Shown piece after piece: positions 34,520 through 45,599 of a DNA stretch of 64,000 bases; the stretch's first letter is position 1, and each line of letters begins with the position of its first letter. Source of the DNA: Heterohyrax brucei (taxonomy: Eukaryota; Chordata; Mammalia; Hyracoidea; Procaviidae); the NCBI GenBank assembly GCA_028571685.1, contig CM053143.1, forward strand, positions 53,313,208 through 53,377,207, in the 5' to 3' direction. A program made the translations under genes and the position numbers. The notes below the pieces were generated by a model, which saw only the letters and a program-made list of their open reading frames with translations, had not been told where the DNA came from and searched no databases.

Positions 34520-35525
34520 GTATAACTCTGCTATTATTAAAACTTAAAAGGTTTAAATACAGAAGAAAGCAACCTTTGATTTTTACAAGAATAAGGGGGT
34601 TTATAGAGGGGTATTTATTAATCTGATGCTAGACAAGACTTATTTGAGGCAAAGGGAGGTACCATACACAGTAGAAGTCAGCACAACTAGACTAGATCAA
34701 AAGCTAAGAGGGTTTCTAAATACAGCCAGCCACTTCAAGGGACAGAAAAGCAGGGACACAGGTCTGAGGACCACGGTTTCAGGGTACATCTAGATTAATT
34801 GGCATAAGGAAATGTTTTGCCTCCCACTCTGGTGAGTGGTGTCTGGCATCTTAAAAACTAACAAGTGATCATCTAAGAAGCGTCAGCTGGTTTCAACCAA
34901 ACAGTAGCAAAACAGAAGGAAGAACATCAAAGATGTAAGGAAAAGTTGAGCCAAAATACAGAAACAGCTACATAAACCAGAGACTACACCCACACGAGAC
35001 CATAAGAACTAGATAACACCCAGCTACCAACCATGAGTTCCCTGCAAAGAATTCTTGAAGGAACAGGAGAAATCTGGGAAGCAGCACTCAAACTCTAGTA
35101 AAAACACTAAACTTGATGGTGTGACAGACTGGAGGGTCCCCAGAAGAGATGACCTCTGGATTCTCAGTTAGCTCAAAACTGAAACCATTCCTGAAACCAA
35201 TTCCTTACACAAAGATAGACCTGTTATATAAGACATGAAATGATACTGTTCAAGAGTGTGCTTCTTGGTTTATGTAGGAGACTAACTGGGCAATAACTGC
35301 CCAGAGATGAGATGAAAAGAGAGAAGGGGGCAAGCGTTGGTTGAATAGACACGAGAAAATTGGGCTGGAGGGCAGGACTGTGCTGTCACAAAGTGGGGAG
35401 AGCAGTTTTAGGATCACATAGCAAAGTTAGTGTAAGTTTTTGTTTGAGAAACTGACTTAAGCTGTAAACTTTGACTTAGTAATAATAATTTAAAAAAATG
35501 AACTATGTAAAATAAAAATAAAACA
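34520..35525 (+). mobile_element. L1-D 3'UTR
   Basis: Shares ordered blocks with other L1 3'UTRs here: GTGAGTGGTGTCTGGCATCT (34830-34850), CTAACAAGTGATCATCTAAG, ACCATAAGAACTAGATAACACC, and near the end AAACTGACTTAAGCTGTAAA with an A-rich tail at 35480-35525. Confidence 0.8.
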
Positions 35526-35829
35526 TAAAGATTTAGAAAATTCTGTTGTACAAACTATAGACATGTGTCCTACAATGTTCAGCAAGAATTTTGCTACACA
35601 AAGTTTTATTAATGATCTTAAGCCTGTGATTGATGAATCTAACCAACTAACATAACAGAAAACCCTTCAGCTTTAATTGAAGAGAACAGAGAAAGAAGGA
35701 AAGACTAGAACTCTGTCTCTCTGAATTGTACATGTAGGACACAAGCTAAGAGAGCTACATGTGTGACAATTCAGGAAAAGAAAAGACCATGTGTGGAGCA
35801 GCTCAGAGATTAGCTGAAGTGTTGGAAGG
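35526..35829. other. Single-copy spacer
   Basis: No repeat or exon recognised between the L1-D tail and the MaLR-like LTR. Confidence 0.4.
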
Positions 35830-36324
35830 TGCCAGGGACTGAACTGTTTGCCCCCTAAAATATGTGTAGTAATTTGGCTAGGCCATGATTGCCAGTATTG
35901 TGGGTTGTTCTATGTCATGTGAATCCCACCTCTATGATGTTACGAGAGAGGATGGATGGCACTTGTGTTGCTGGGGCTGGACTCAATGTGTAGGACTTTG
36001 TTGTGCCTTGATGCAGTTTCTTGGGATATGAAAGAAAAAGAAACAAGTAGAGAGTTGGAGATCTCACACCAACAACAGGCAATGCTGGTAACAGAGTGCC
36101 TCCTTTGGAAAGGACCCAGATTCCCTGTGTCTCCAAAGCTCCCCATCCACAGGAAGATTTACAACAGGGACTTTCCTCCACAGCCAATAGAGAAAGACTT
36201 CCTTTGGAGCTGATACTCTGAGTTTGAATTTATAGACTACATTTCTAGAAGAAAATAAATTTCTCTTCATTAAAGCTATCCACTTGTGGTATTTCTATCA
36301 CAGCAGCACTAGATGACTAAGACA
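35830..36324 (+). mobile_element. MaLR (ERVL-type) LTR, upstream copy
   Basis: Starts TGCCAGGGACTGAACTG, ends GATGACTAAGACA. It has TATTTCTATCACAGCAGCAC near the end and a polyadenylation-like AATAAATTTC at about 36256. The flanks GAAGG (35825-35829) and GAAGA (36325-36329) could be a 5-base target-site duplication of a solo LTR. It is of the same longer subfamily as 30801-31345 and 60537-61038 (shared AATTTGGCTAGGCCATGATT-like block). Confidence 0.82.
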
Positions 36325-37067
36325 GAAGAACTACAGAAATCAGTGCTTTCTTGGTTTCAAAGAGTGAAGCCACAGTATCCTGTATCTCAGAGGGTGGAGC
36401 TACACTCTTTGGATCCAAAGAGTCAAATCTCCTCTAACTTGAGTCTAGAGTATAGAGCACCCATTATGCTGTACCAAAAGTGTGAGGTTGTTGCCCATAC
36501 TTGAGGGGTCATGGCTCTCACAGAGAAAGGTCAGAAAAATGAAGTCTGCTGGGGATGAAGGGGTGGTGTCACCATGCAGGTGAACTAAAAGAATGGGTAC
36601 ACACAAAGTTCACAGAGCAAAGTCGCCATTCCTGTAGGCCTAGAAAGCAAACCTGAAGCCCAGGGTTAAGAGACTTCCATTCAAAATCAGAGAACATAGC
36701 CAGCACTCAGAGCCTGGAGGGCAAGGCCATTATTACCTAAAGGGTCTCAGAGAAGAGAGGATTATTTTGAAGTCTAGAGAGCTAATGTAAATTGTTCTGT
36801 GGCATTTTAAACTGCTTGGTGCCTGTTATCTTTTTCTTCTCTCCACTTTTTCCCATTTGAAATTGTGCCTGTTCTACCCATTGTCCTTCAGAAATGATTA
36901 ACTTGTAGTCTAAATTTCACAAGTTCTCAAATGAAGAGGAATTTTGCCCCAGGATAGAGTACTCCTAAAGCATTACTCATATTTTATTTAGATACTTCAG
37001 AAGATGAGATTTAGGACTTGGAGCTGATTTAAGACTTCTGTGATGATACGATGGGGTAAATGTGGAC
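36325..37067 (+). mobile_element. Putative MaLR internal region
   Basis: Lies between two MaLR-type LTRs. The final 250 bases (TTTCCCATTTGAAATTG.., ATTGTCCTTCAGAAATGATT, ATGAGATTTAGGACTTGG, AGACTTCTGTGATG) resemble the non-coding internal sequence that precedes the 3' LTR in MaLR elements. The left part has GAGTGAAGCCACAG-type text. MaLR internals are known to lack gag-pol coding capacity in most copies, and I see none here. Confidence 0.55.
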
Positions 37068-37461
37068 TATTATGGATTGAACTGTGTCCCCCCAAGATGT
37101 GTATTATAAATCCTGACCTCTATCCCTGTGGTTACAATCCCGTTTGGGAATGGGTTGTATTTGTTATATTAATGAGATGAGATTAGAATCAGTCTTTCCA
37201 AAGATATAAAAGAAGATTAAATGAGAAAGAGAAAAGAGCAGAAATAGGGTAAAATAGATGCCAGGACATATGTTGATATTCAGGGAACCAGGAAGTAGTA
37301 ACTGAAAAGAAAAGAAAGTTCTTCTATAGCTGACAGAGAGATAAAGCCTTCCTTTAGAGCCGGAACCCTTAATTCAGACTTCTAGTCACTAAACTGTGAG
37401 AAAATAAGCTTCTAATTGTTAAAACTATCCACTTATGGCATTTCTGTTAATAATTAAGACA
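37068..37461 (+). mobile_element. MaLR (ERVL-type) LTR, downstream copy
   Basis: Begins TATTATGGATTGAACTGTGT and ends TAATTAAGACA. Includes CCTTTAGAGCCGGAACCCTT, AACTGTGAGAAAATAAGC and TCCACTTATGGCATTTCTGT. It is about 100 bp shorter and clearly a different subfamily from the LTR at 35830. Flanking 5-mers do not match. Confidence 0.8.
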
Positions 37462-37719
37462 CCATTTGAGAAACACAAATTCATAGGAATCTGAAAAGTT
37501 CATTGATTATGCATGGCTTACTAGGCCATCAGATCAGGAAAATGTCACATCTTATGGGTATCTGACAAACAGAGTTAGATACTTGCAGCCAAGAGAAGGT
37601 AGTAAAATGACAGCAAGCATCTTTGGGTCGTTGTTGAATTGAAATTGGTGTATTTGTTGTGAACACCCAGAAAGCATTGGGGATCATGAGAGGAAAATAC
37701 ATAACCCACAAGGCTTGGG
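37462..37719. other. Single-copy spacer
   Basis: No feature recognised. Confidence 0.35.
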
Positions 37720-38300
37720 GTCAGTAATAAGCTTTATTTAATCAAATCACATTCACAATTAAGTGGATGGGGAGGGAAGAGTGGTGAGGCACCAGGACAC
37801 AAAGCACTCTTACTTACATTACTTAAGAATTCTTATCTACGTTTACATTAGTTAGGAACTCTCATTTGCATCAGTTGAGACTTGCACAGAGTCCCACCAG
37901 GTCCCACAGTGGTTACAGTGGTCAAGTCATAATGTTAGTGTGTCAACACACACACTTCCCCTAAAAGCCTGCTTCACTCTAAGGAATTTAAGGTTTGGCT
38001 GAGCTCTCACTGTTCTGATGTCAGGAAAATTCAAAGTAGAATTTTATGACGACAGGATGTCCAGGAGGTTAAGCTGGCAGGGACAGCACAGGAGGCTCAG
38101 ACACCATTAGTCACAGTCACAGTCAGTTGAACCAGGCTTTCAGATGTCAGGGGAATGACAAGGTATCTCAGAAGTGGAGCCAGCAAGGACAGTACAGGAG
38201 GCTCAGGCTCCAAAATTAAGACTGTTGAGTCAAGCTGAACACAGAAGCATGAGAACAACCCTATAGTTAACTAAAAACATGTATACCTGATGCCCAGCCT
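37720..38300 (-). mobile_element. LTR-like block with internal repeats, antisense
   Basis: On the minus strand it has an AAATAAAGCTTATTACTGAC polyadenylation-signal-like end (37724-37743). A GC-richer body contains two copies of a unit: GGCAGGGACAGCACAGGAGGCTCAG (38077-38101) and its relative AGCAAGGACAGTACAGGAGGCTCAG (38183-38207). A related unit recurs at 39180-39208. The composition contrasts with the AT-rich flanks. Family unknown. Confidence 0.4.
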
Positions 38301-39049
38301 TAAAATTTAATAGATAGATCTTAATTAATGTAGAGAAAAATAATTGTCTTATTAAATCAGCAGGGATAAAAATAGGTCATAGCTACTTTTGAATGGTAAT
38401 TGTCAACTGATGACTCCACACTTTTGACAAAAGTGAGCAGGTACATGCATAGTATTTCCGATACACTGCTAATGTTAAATCCTTGTTATGGTGCCTCAAC
38501 AATCAGATTTTAAAGTACAGTATTTCTGTAATTAATTTTACATTGACACTGAGGTGCCAGCTTCTTTGACCACAGATAATGAATTAGTCATGGTAACTTG
38601 GACTTAATTAATTATTGAAAGTTGTGCATTCTGTATGTTCTGGGGGGGTTCATTTCTAGGGGCCAGTCAGCAAAACAGCCTCGGAGGCTTGATGTGAAGC
38701 TCATATCACATTTTACAATGACACAAGGAGAACTGTTATGTTGCTGTAGCTGAACTTTAATTTCCTATGTATCTGAAAAACCTATTCTTTCATCTACCAT
38801 CAAGGTGTCATATGTTTGTCTACTGCGGTGAGACCTTCTGACCTCTATATGAAGTGGGGAGGTAGATAGAGGGTAGCTCATTCCTTACCTCCCACTCAAA
38901 TGTCCACCTGCTCAGTCTTAATCTTTGATGATATTCTTCTTGCTTTAATTCTCATGTGACCTATTTCCGCCTCTCTTCTTCTAAGGTATGCTGTTTACTT
39001 CGCATACACTTGCATATTAGCAAGATGCCTCTTCTTTTTTCTTTCTTTT
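38301..39049. other. Unassigned spacer between two LTR-like blocks
   Basis: Mostly AT-rich unique-looking sequence. A small GC-richer patch at 38640-38705 may belong to the LTR-like elements. Confidence 0.3.
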
Positions 39050-39520
39050 TGAATTGTCTTGGAAGCAGGCTGTTCAGATGTTGGGACAGTGACAAAGCAT
39101 GTCAGAGCTAGATCCCCTGAGCGGGGGACACTAGCTTAGAGGTAGATCTCAGAGGCGGATGCTCTGAGCAGATCAACTAGCAGCAACAGCACAGGAAGCT
39201 CAGGCATCAACAAGAAACAGTAACAACCACTTGAACCAGACCTTTAAGGGTGAAGCAGATGAGGTCTGAGGATCAGGTCACAACACAGTAGCAGGCCAAG
39301 GTCTTAGTATCAGGTCACATCATAGTAGTAGATGTGGGGGTGAGCACAAACCCCCAGTAGGGACTGCACACTCTGGCCTTAAAGGATGAGGCAAAGAAGG
39401 TCACTGTGGCAGGCTGCAAGCACAGACCCCCAGAGGGGCTGGACCCTTCCAGCAGACCCATGGGCACAGACCCCAGAAGGGAACTGCACACTCCAAATCT
39501 AGAGTGGTAGATTTTTATTC
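39050..39520 (-). mobile_element. Second LTR-like block with internal repeats, antisense
   Basis: The minus strand has GAATAAAAATCTACC near its right end (39508-39522), a polyadenylation-like signal. The body contains three related units around GCACAGACCCCCAG and GGGACTGCACACTC (39343-39375, 39417-39450, 39462-39496) and two ATCAGGTCACA units (39273, 39310). A GACAGCACAGGA-like unit at 39188 links it to 37720-38300. Family unknown. Confidence 0.42.
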
Positions 39521-39801
39521 AAGTTGTTTGCTTGGTTCTGGTTGTTATTTGTCAGTCCGTAAGTCTTGTCTTCAGGTACTTTCAGTTGTTGATTTCTTTC
39601 TGATTGGTGATTTTCTTATTTTTATCATCTCTCTGATCATCTGTTGCCATATCCATCTGGTAGTTCTTTTTCTCACTTTTACTTCTTCACCATGACTGTG
39701 CATTTTCTCACTGTCTTACTTAGTTCAAGCACAGTCATTTTGTGTTTTAATAGTGTAGCCAATTTTAACTTATGTTTATGACAAGACTCCACTTTACTAT
39801 T

Positions 39802-39859
39802 AAGCTTTATGTATATATATAAATATATACATAAATATATATATTTATATATAAAGCTT
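39802..39859. repeat. AT-rich near-palindrome
   Basis: AAGCTTTATGTATATATATA at the left and the inverse TTTATATATAAAGCTT at the right form a near-perfect inverted repeat of about 58 bases made mostly of TA units. It could extrude a cruciform. Confidence 0.8.
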
Positions 39860-41325
39860 GAAATCATTAGAGTCCTTCACGTACATGTCGAGAGACTACT
39901 TAGACGCTTAAGAGTATTGCTTGTAGTGTTGCTTTTACTGATTACGTAACACAGTTTCTGGTTAACTTTTTTTTTTTTTTTTTTCTTAAGGCACTACTCC
40001 TCTCTGAATGTCTGACTTTTTTTCTTCAACCATTTTTCTTTTTCTATTTCCTCTGAAACTTTGGAACTCAGGTCTTTGTATCTATTGCCTTGGACTTCTA
40101 TTATAGTTCTTAATTCTTTCAGCCTGCCACTTCCAACAATCAGAGAAAGAAAAAAAGGAAGGGAAAAAAAAAAGCTGCTGTATTTTGTATCATAGTGAAA
40201 ACTACATCTGCTTTTTTGATTAAGTCATGTTTATAAAACCATGCCTATTTAGTTGACATGGATTAAAAGAAAAGTATAATTTATATGTTTTAGTAGACTT
40301 CAGAGTTTTAATTCACCTTATGTTTATCCTTGAAAATAATAATGAGAATTTCAGTCTCACAGTACTTGGACAGTTGTTCCCCAACCCGCCCCCTCAAGAC
40401 TGGCAGCATAATGGTTACCAGAGTTGCAACTGCTTTTGCTAATCCTCATTAGAAACTAAATGCTGTTTGTACCATACACTTGTTCTTCTGACGTAAAATT
40501 AGTTTCAGTAAACACTCATCAAAACCACTAAGTTAATACAGGAAGCATTTTCCATCACTTGCTTTTAGCATGGTTCAGTGTTATTGCTGTGACAAATGTG
40601 AAGAAATTTACTAGATGGTCTATGGCCTTGAGGAACTTCCAGCATCACAGTGGAAGGAAACAGAAATGGCAGAACATACAAAAAACTGCAATGATATGAG
40701 GGGCTATCTATATTGTGGTCCACAAAAGAAAAAAAAAAAAAGACAAGAAAATTATTGAAGAAGTAGAAAAGAAAATAATGCATGTGATTGAAAAGTTCAG
40801 ATGACACCTCACAGAAAATGTGGAACCTGGGATGGAAACTTAAAAATGTGTAGAGCATCTGCAGGTGACAAAGACTTTGCCCTTCCCCCATAAGAAAATA
40901 ATACAAAGAAAAAGTATGCATTTTTACTGTTTACATTAGAAAAGAATTCACTATTTTCACTACTATGAAGCCATAAATTGGAAAAATTAATTTTATTACA
41001 TCTAATAGCTTAAGTTAAAAATATTTATTTAATTATTTGGCAAATGTTGAAAACTCTGAAGAAAAATTGTTCTTTTTTGAGTAGAAAAGATGGATGAATT
41101 GCAACCTAAATATGTAACCCAATTAATAGCTGATGTTTGTGTATTTAATATTTAAAGTTGCATCTCAAAAGTTAGTATAGATTTCAGTCAGATTTCTACA
41201 CATCTTAAACTTTTGAAAGTTTAAAACCCTGTGATATCTGTGCCCTTACTTTCTTTAAATAGTGATTTTGAGAAAGTATAACAAGAGTGTGTACTAAAGA
41301 AATCTCATCTCCAAACCGAGTCTGC
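39860..41325. other. Mostly single-copy DNA, possible old repeat at 40585-40860
   Basis: A T run lies at 39969-39984. At 40585-40860, GGCCTTGAGGAACTTCCAG and, downstream, AGATGACACCTCA and GGGATGGAAACTT appear in the order of a widespread ancient mammalian repeat that I cannot name with certainty. The 118-codon minus-strand frame at 40565-40921 crosses an A run and has no family features. Nothing else was seen. Confidence 0.35.
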
Positions 41326-41415
41326 TGCTAGGTGAGTCAAAAAGATATGTAAATTTATATGGGAATGTACATTTTCACTCAGTCATATTAAACTAAAAAA
41401 AAAAAAAAAAAAAAG
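41326..41415 (+). mobile_element. L1 3'-terminal fragment (about 90 bp) with poly(A)
   Basis: TGCTGCTAGGTGAGTC, then TAAATTTATATGGGAATGTA and CATTTTCACTCAGTCATA, then an A run (41396-41414). Same terminus as L1-B (11100-11168) and 58459-58572. A severely 5'-truncated L1 insertion. Confidence 0.85.
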
Positions 41416-43989
41416 GTATTTCAAGGGTCTACCAAAACTTTAGGGATGAAAACTAACCCCTAGAAAAAGTATTTTTACATTTCTTCCAAAAAAAATTTCA
41501 ATGTCAGTTTTATCTGTCCTTTCATCATTAAGAAAGAAAGACAAGAAATGTAGGAGAATAGAAGGAAAACATTAATATGATAGAAAGAGAAATAATTTAG
41601 GAAATACATATTTTAGCTTTGCTCTAATATTTCTAAAGTCTTTGAAAGATTTATAAGCTTGTAAAATAAAACTAAAGTTTTTGATAAATTGATTGCCCTA
41701 CAACTTTGTAAAAAATATTAAACTTTTTTTCAAAAATTAGGTTGAGAGCTTAAACAGTCAGTTAATGAATTATGAATTCACTCAATTAATTAAATCAGAT
41801 AATAACATGACATTATATAGTAATAACCAATGTGTGAATATTTTTCATTAGCTTACTAAAAATAAGAAATTTAAGATAATACTTTGCCTTTGGAACATTA
41901 TCCAGCTTTATGATCAATGAAGATGACATGTTTTTCTTTATAAACATTTCATAACAACATTTTATCTGAGTTGTATTTTATGAATTACTTTGCTAAAAAC
42001 AGAAAATTGAGTTTACCTAGAAAAAATGCCAACAAATAGAACTTTAAGAGTTTTCATCAACAGATAGCTTTTGAGACTCTAAATTTTCTTCCATCCATAA
42101 AGTCTATGATTCTATTAAAAAGAAAGAAATAAAAACCCACTGAAACCTCTGGGTTATTAATATATCAATGATTTTTTTTTAAAGGCAATTATAGTGGGCA
42201 ATTTTCTGCTTTAGTAGCTAGTGATTTTGATCTGGAAATCAAGGTTTTGTTTTTTACAAGTTAATTTGTCAAGGAAACTCAACAATTTGAGCTGTGAGAA
42301 TGTGATCTTGAGAAAATCTTATTTTCTTTTAAATTTAACACTATATTTGAGATGTTGAATGTGATGGCTTTGAATGTGTTTGGAGTATTAATTGTACTAA
42401 TGTCTGTAATACAGTAAATATAGCTTTATAGTATTATCTAAATGACCTTTTAAAATTATTTTTTTATTTTCAAATTGAAAGAGTAAAAGGCTCATGTTCT
42501 ACATATTGAATATGTATTACAGAAGTAAGGGTAGTTCCTTTTATGTCTTAGTTCATCCTTTAAAATATGTTATTGCAAATAATTTCAAGACTTGAAATTC
42601 TATTATAAAGCTCTGTGAGTTTAGAAGTAAAATAGCAAGTCTTGGACTTCTAAAATCAGAATTCCAAATCTGGTCATTTGCTCAAGACACCAAGATGAAT
42701 GTAGTTTTCTCTGAACTCCAGGACACAGAAGCTCATAAGGAAGACAGCCAAATTACCAAAAGATGAACTTAAAATTTTCTAGAGAAGAAAAGAACTGCAC
42801 AGATTAAAAAAAAAAAGGAATAAAGAAATCAAACCATCATAACCGGATGATTAATTATACTAAAGAAGCCAAGAATACTAGAAGCTTAAACGGAAACCAA
42901 ATCCTGAAATTCTAAATGCAGTTACAATTTTATTTAAAAGAGATAACAGTGAGGACACACTTATTGTAGTTGATATAATCTTGTGTTTTATCACATTATT
43001 GAGTAGCAGAGATGGAGTACAGAAAAAATCACGGGGGGGGAATGAAGGAAATGGAATAGGGTATTATGATAATTTGATGCGTTGCAATTGAAACAAAAAA
43101 ATGTGTAAGATATAAAAACCTTCAAGAAATAGAAAGAAGTGAAAAAAGTCAGAGAGTCAGAGATTTGGGAAAAAAAAAAAAAAAGGAGAAGAACAATGCT
43201 ATGGAAGTGCCGGTGAGCAGCCTAATGATATACAATATACCTCAAGATTATACTAATAAAATTTGGGGGAAAGACATCCTACAGACACCCACGTGCACAA
43301 ACTGGAGGGAAAATGTTACTATGTAAGTATTCTTATCTCTCAGTGTTGAAACAAGTATTTTAAGCATGTTTGGGGTAAGAAATTGAAGCTAGCCCTCAGG
43401 GAGAGGGATTATGATGTAGGAGGTTTTGCTAGCATCAGCGGTAAATTCTGGGGAGTACAGTGTAAAAATTCAAGACAGTCAAGACAGGTGTGAGGTTTTG
43501 AAATATTAGGAGTTGACGGATAGCTGGTGAACTTTGCACTGCTTCTTATGACTGAAGCAAATAGGGATTCTGGTTCTGATAGATATTACTTCTTATTCAC
43601 TCTTATGGAGAGATGTATTTTCAGTTCCAACTGTAAGGATTTGGTTTTGTGGCAGATTATAATGGAAAGGCTGAAGCAAGAGAAAAAGAAGCTACAATGT
43701 GTGGAAATCCAAGGGCCACATTTTATAGTACAAGAGCAATAACAGTAGAGTCCAAGGAAGTAAAGAGTAACTGAAATATAAAACTATGCAAAATTGTTCT
43801 TGTATTCAGAATAATCCATTTTATATTTAGATTTATTTTATTGATGAAATGGAAGAGAAAGAAGGACCTATCAATTTGTTTGTTATTTAACAAAGCTGTC
43901 TGACTTCTCACACAAAACTGGGATTCTGCTAGGAATTAGATTTATTTTTAATTTTGTATTTTGAGAATGTTGCAAATTCACCTGCAATT
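41416..43989. other. Single-copy AT-rich DNA
   Basis: About 2.6 kb with no recognisable dispersed repeat, exon or RNA gene. Homopolymers occur at 42172-42180 (T), 43033-43041 (G) and 43170-43184 (A). The frames at 43527-43742 and 43723-43911 look random. Confidence 0.5.
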
Positions 43990-44782
43990 GTAAGATAAAA
44001 TATAGAGATATTCTATTTCTTCCTCACCCATTTGATCCCAATGTGAATATCATACGTAATTGTCATAACCAGGAAATCAATACTGATACAGTCCATGAAC
44101 TGTGCACATGTATGTATTTATTTCTAAGAATATTATCACAGTTTTAGATTTACAAAACCACCATCACAGAGTGGGGACAAAATACTTCTACAGCATTAGT
44201 TAATTTCTTATGTTCACCTTTTCAAGTCAGTTTCCTCTTTTTTTCCGAATCGCAAGCAGTCACTAAGTCCTCTATTTCTATCGTTTTGTCATTTCAAGAG
44301 TGTTATATTAATAGGATTATACAGTAAAGAACCTCTTTACACTGGCTTTTTTTTAAAAAAAAAAACTCTTGGCAATTTAATTGTGATCCGTCTAAGTTGT
44401 TGCACGTATCAGTAGCTTACTCTGATCACTGAGCAATATTCCATTGTGGAGTAACAAAACCGTGCATGTACCAGTTGTTTGTTTTTTTAATTTGTGTTTG
44501 TTTAACCATTCCTTTTGCAGAATATCTGAGTTTCCAGTTCTGAGTAAGTATGAATAACATTTCTATGGACATTCATGTGCATATACTTTTATTAAAATAA
44601 GTTTGCATTCTCTGAGATAAAAGCCCAAGAATGAGATAAATAATGTGGAGAAAGTTTAAAAGTTTAGGTTCCTTTTTTTTTTTTAAGAAAAATGCCAATA
44701 GTTTTTATTATTTTACAGTGTCACAGAAATGTATGAGTGTTAAAGTCTTTCTGCATTCTTGTCAGCATTTGATATTTCTGAG
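43990..44782 (-). mobile_element. Ancient L1 3' fragment, antisense
   Basis: AGCAATATTCCATTGTGGAG (44431-44450), TTTAACCATTCC, TTCTCTGAGATAAAAGCCCA (44609-44628) and TTGTCAGCATTTGATA (44759) are in the order of the inverted end of an old mammalian L1 (L1M-type). Interrupted at 44783 by the LTR-like block and resumed at about 45425. Confidence 0.8.
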
Positions 44783-45222
44783 TCTGGCTTCCCTAGAGAA
44801 GAAAATCAGTGAAATCCATATTTGTACAGAGAAATTGACTTCAAGGGAAGAGCTCATGCAGTTGTGAGGAAACAATTCATGCAGCTGTGAGGGCCGACAA
44901 GCCACAAATTCATGAATCAGGCAGTGGCCCGAAGGCTTCTAACATACTGAAGGTTTTTCACAACCCAAGAACTGCAGGTTAAGCGATCAGAAGACTACGG
45001 GATCAAAAAGAGGTGAAGTTTTTTTTTTTTTTTTTTTTTTTCTGAAACATCCGTTTATATACTGAAGGCAGGCCCCACCACCAAAGAAAGTTTGTTTTCA
45101 CCTGATTGACTGCTCACATCAGATAGCAAAATGGAAAATGATTACATAGTATCTACTAAAACACTGAAAATCATAGCATAGGCAAGTGGACACATAGCAT
45201 TAACTGCCACTGGTGGTGAAAC
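44783..45222 (-). mobile_element. LTR-like element nested in the old L1, antisense
   Basis: Splits one L1 fragment, so it is an insertion. On the minus strand it opens AGTGGCAGTTAATGCTATGT, includes GATGTGAGCAGTCAATCAGG and GGGGCCTGCCTTCAGTATAT, and ends near AGGGAAGCCAGACTCAGAAA. The T run at 45019-45040 (A run on the minus strand) interrupts it. ERVL-class LTR is my best guess; family uncertain. Confidence 0.5.
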
Positions 45223-45250
45223 TTTTTTTTTTTAATTTTAGCATCCTAAT

Positions 45251-45418
45251 TGTTGTTAGGTTTTGTGAAGTCCACTCAACCTCAAAGTGATCTTATGTAT
45301 GACTGAACAATTGGCCCCCGGTGCTACACCACCTGACAACTGCTGCTGAGTGTGAGCCTGTTGTCCTAGCTGCTGTGTTAATACATCGCACTGAGGGTCT
45401 CCCATTTTTGCTAACCTT
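45251..45418 (-). mobile_element. RTE 3'-end fragment, antisense
   Basis: Starts TGTTGTTAGG like the RTE termini at 17233 and 18806. Then come a GGCCCCCGGTGCTACACCA block (compare CTTGGTCCTGTGCCATCC at 18871) and CACTGAGGGTCTCCCATTTT (compare TTGAAGGTCTTGCTCCC at 18943). Highly diverged. Confidence 0.65.
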
Positions 45419-45424
45419 CTACAC

Positions 45425-45590
45425 TCTGAACAGATGTGTTGTAATATCTCACTGTGGTTTTAATTTGCATCTCTCTAGTGGTAAATGTATTGAGTATCTT
45501 TTAACGTGCTTCTTTGCTATTTATATATGCACTTTAGCCAAATGTCTGTTTTTGTTTTTTGTCCATTTCCAGTGGAGAGGAAAATAATGT
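45425..45590 (-). mobile_element. Continuation of the ancient antisense L1
   Basis: TATCTCACTGTGGTTTTAAT and TTGCATCTCTCTAGTGG are inverted L1 ORF2-end text that follows logically from 44782. The LTR-like block and RTE piece separate the two parts. Confidence 0.75.
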
Positions 45591-45599
45591 TTGCAGTAA

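Larger units (their letters stand above)
29324..35525 (+). mobile_element. L1-D, older L1 lacking ORF1, with nested insertions
   Basis: The 5' end reads GGCCAAAGTGGCAGAATAGA, a different 5'UTR type from L1-A/B/C. The 5'UTR (29324-30160) is followed directly by ORF2 endonuclease at about 30180, so ORF1 and the spacer are missing. ORF2 continues with the linker (31350-31900), RT (31900-33100) and C-terminal part (to about 34500). A 3'UTR (34520-35500) ends in A-rich sequence at about 35525. It is interrupted by a purine tract, a solo LTR and a CA repeat. Confidence 0.85.

Noticed and set aside
37720-39520. Complete endogenous retrovirus between two LTR-like blocks
   Set aside because: No gag, pol or env sequence is visible in the roughly 750 bp between them.
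40565-40921. 118-codon minus-strand frame as a gene
   Set aside because: Phe-rich through a homopolymer, overlaps a possible ancient repeat, and shows no motif.
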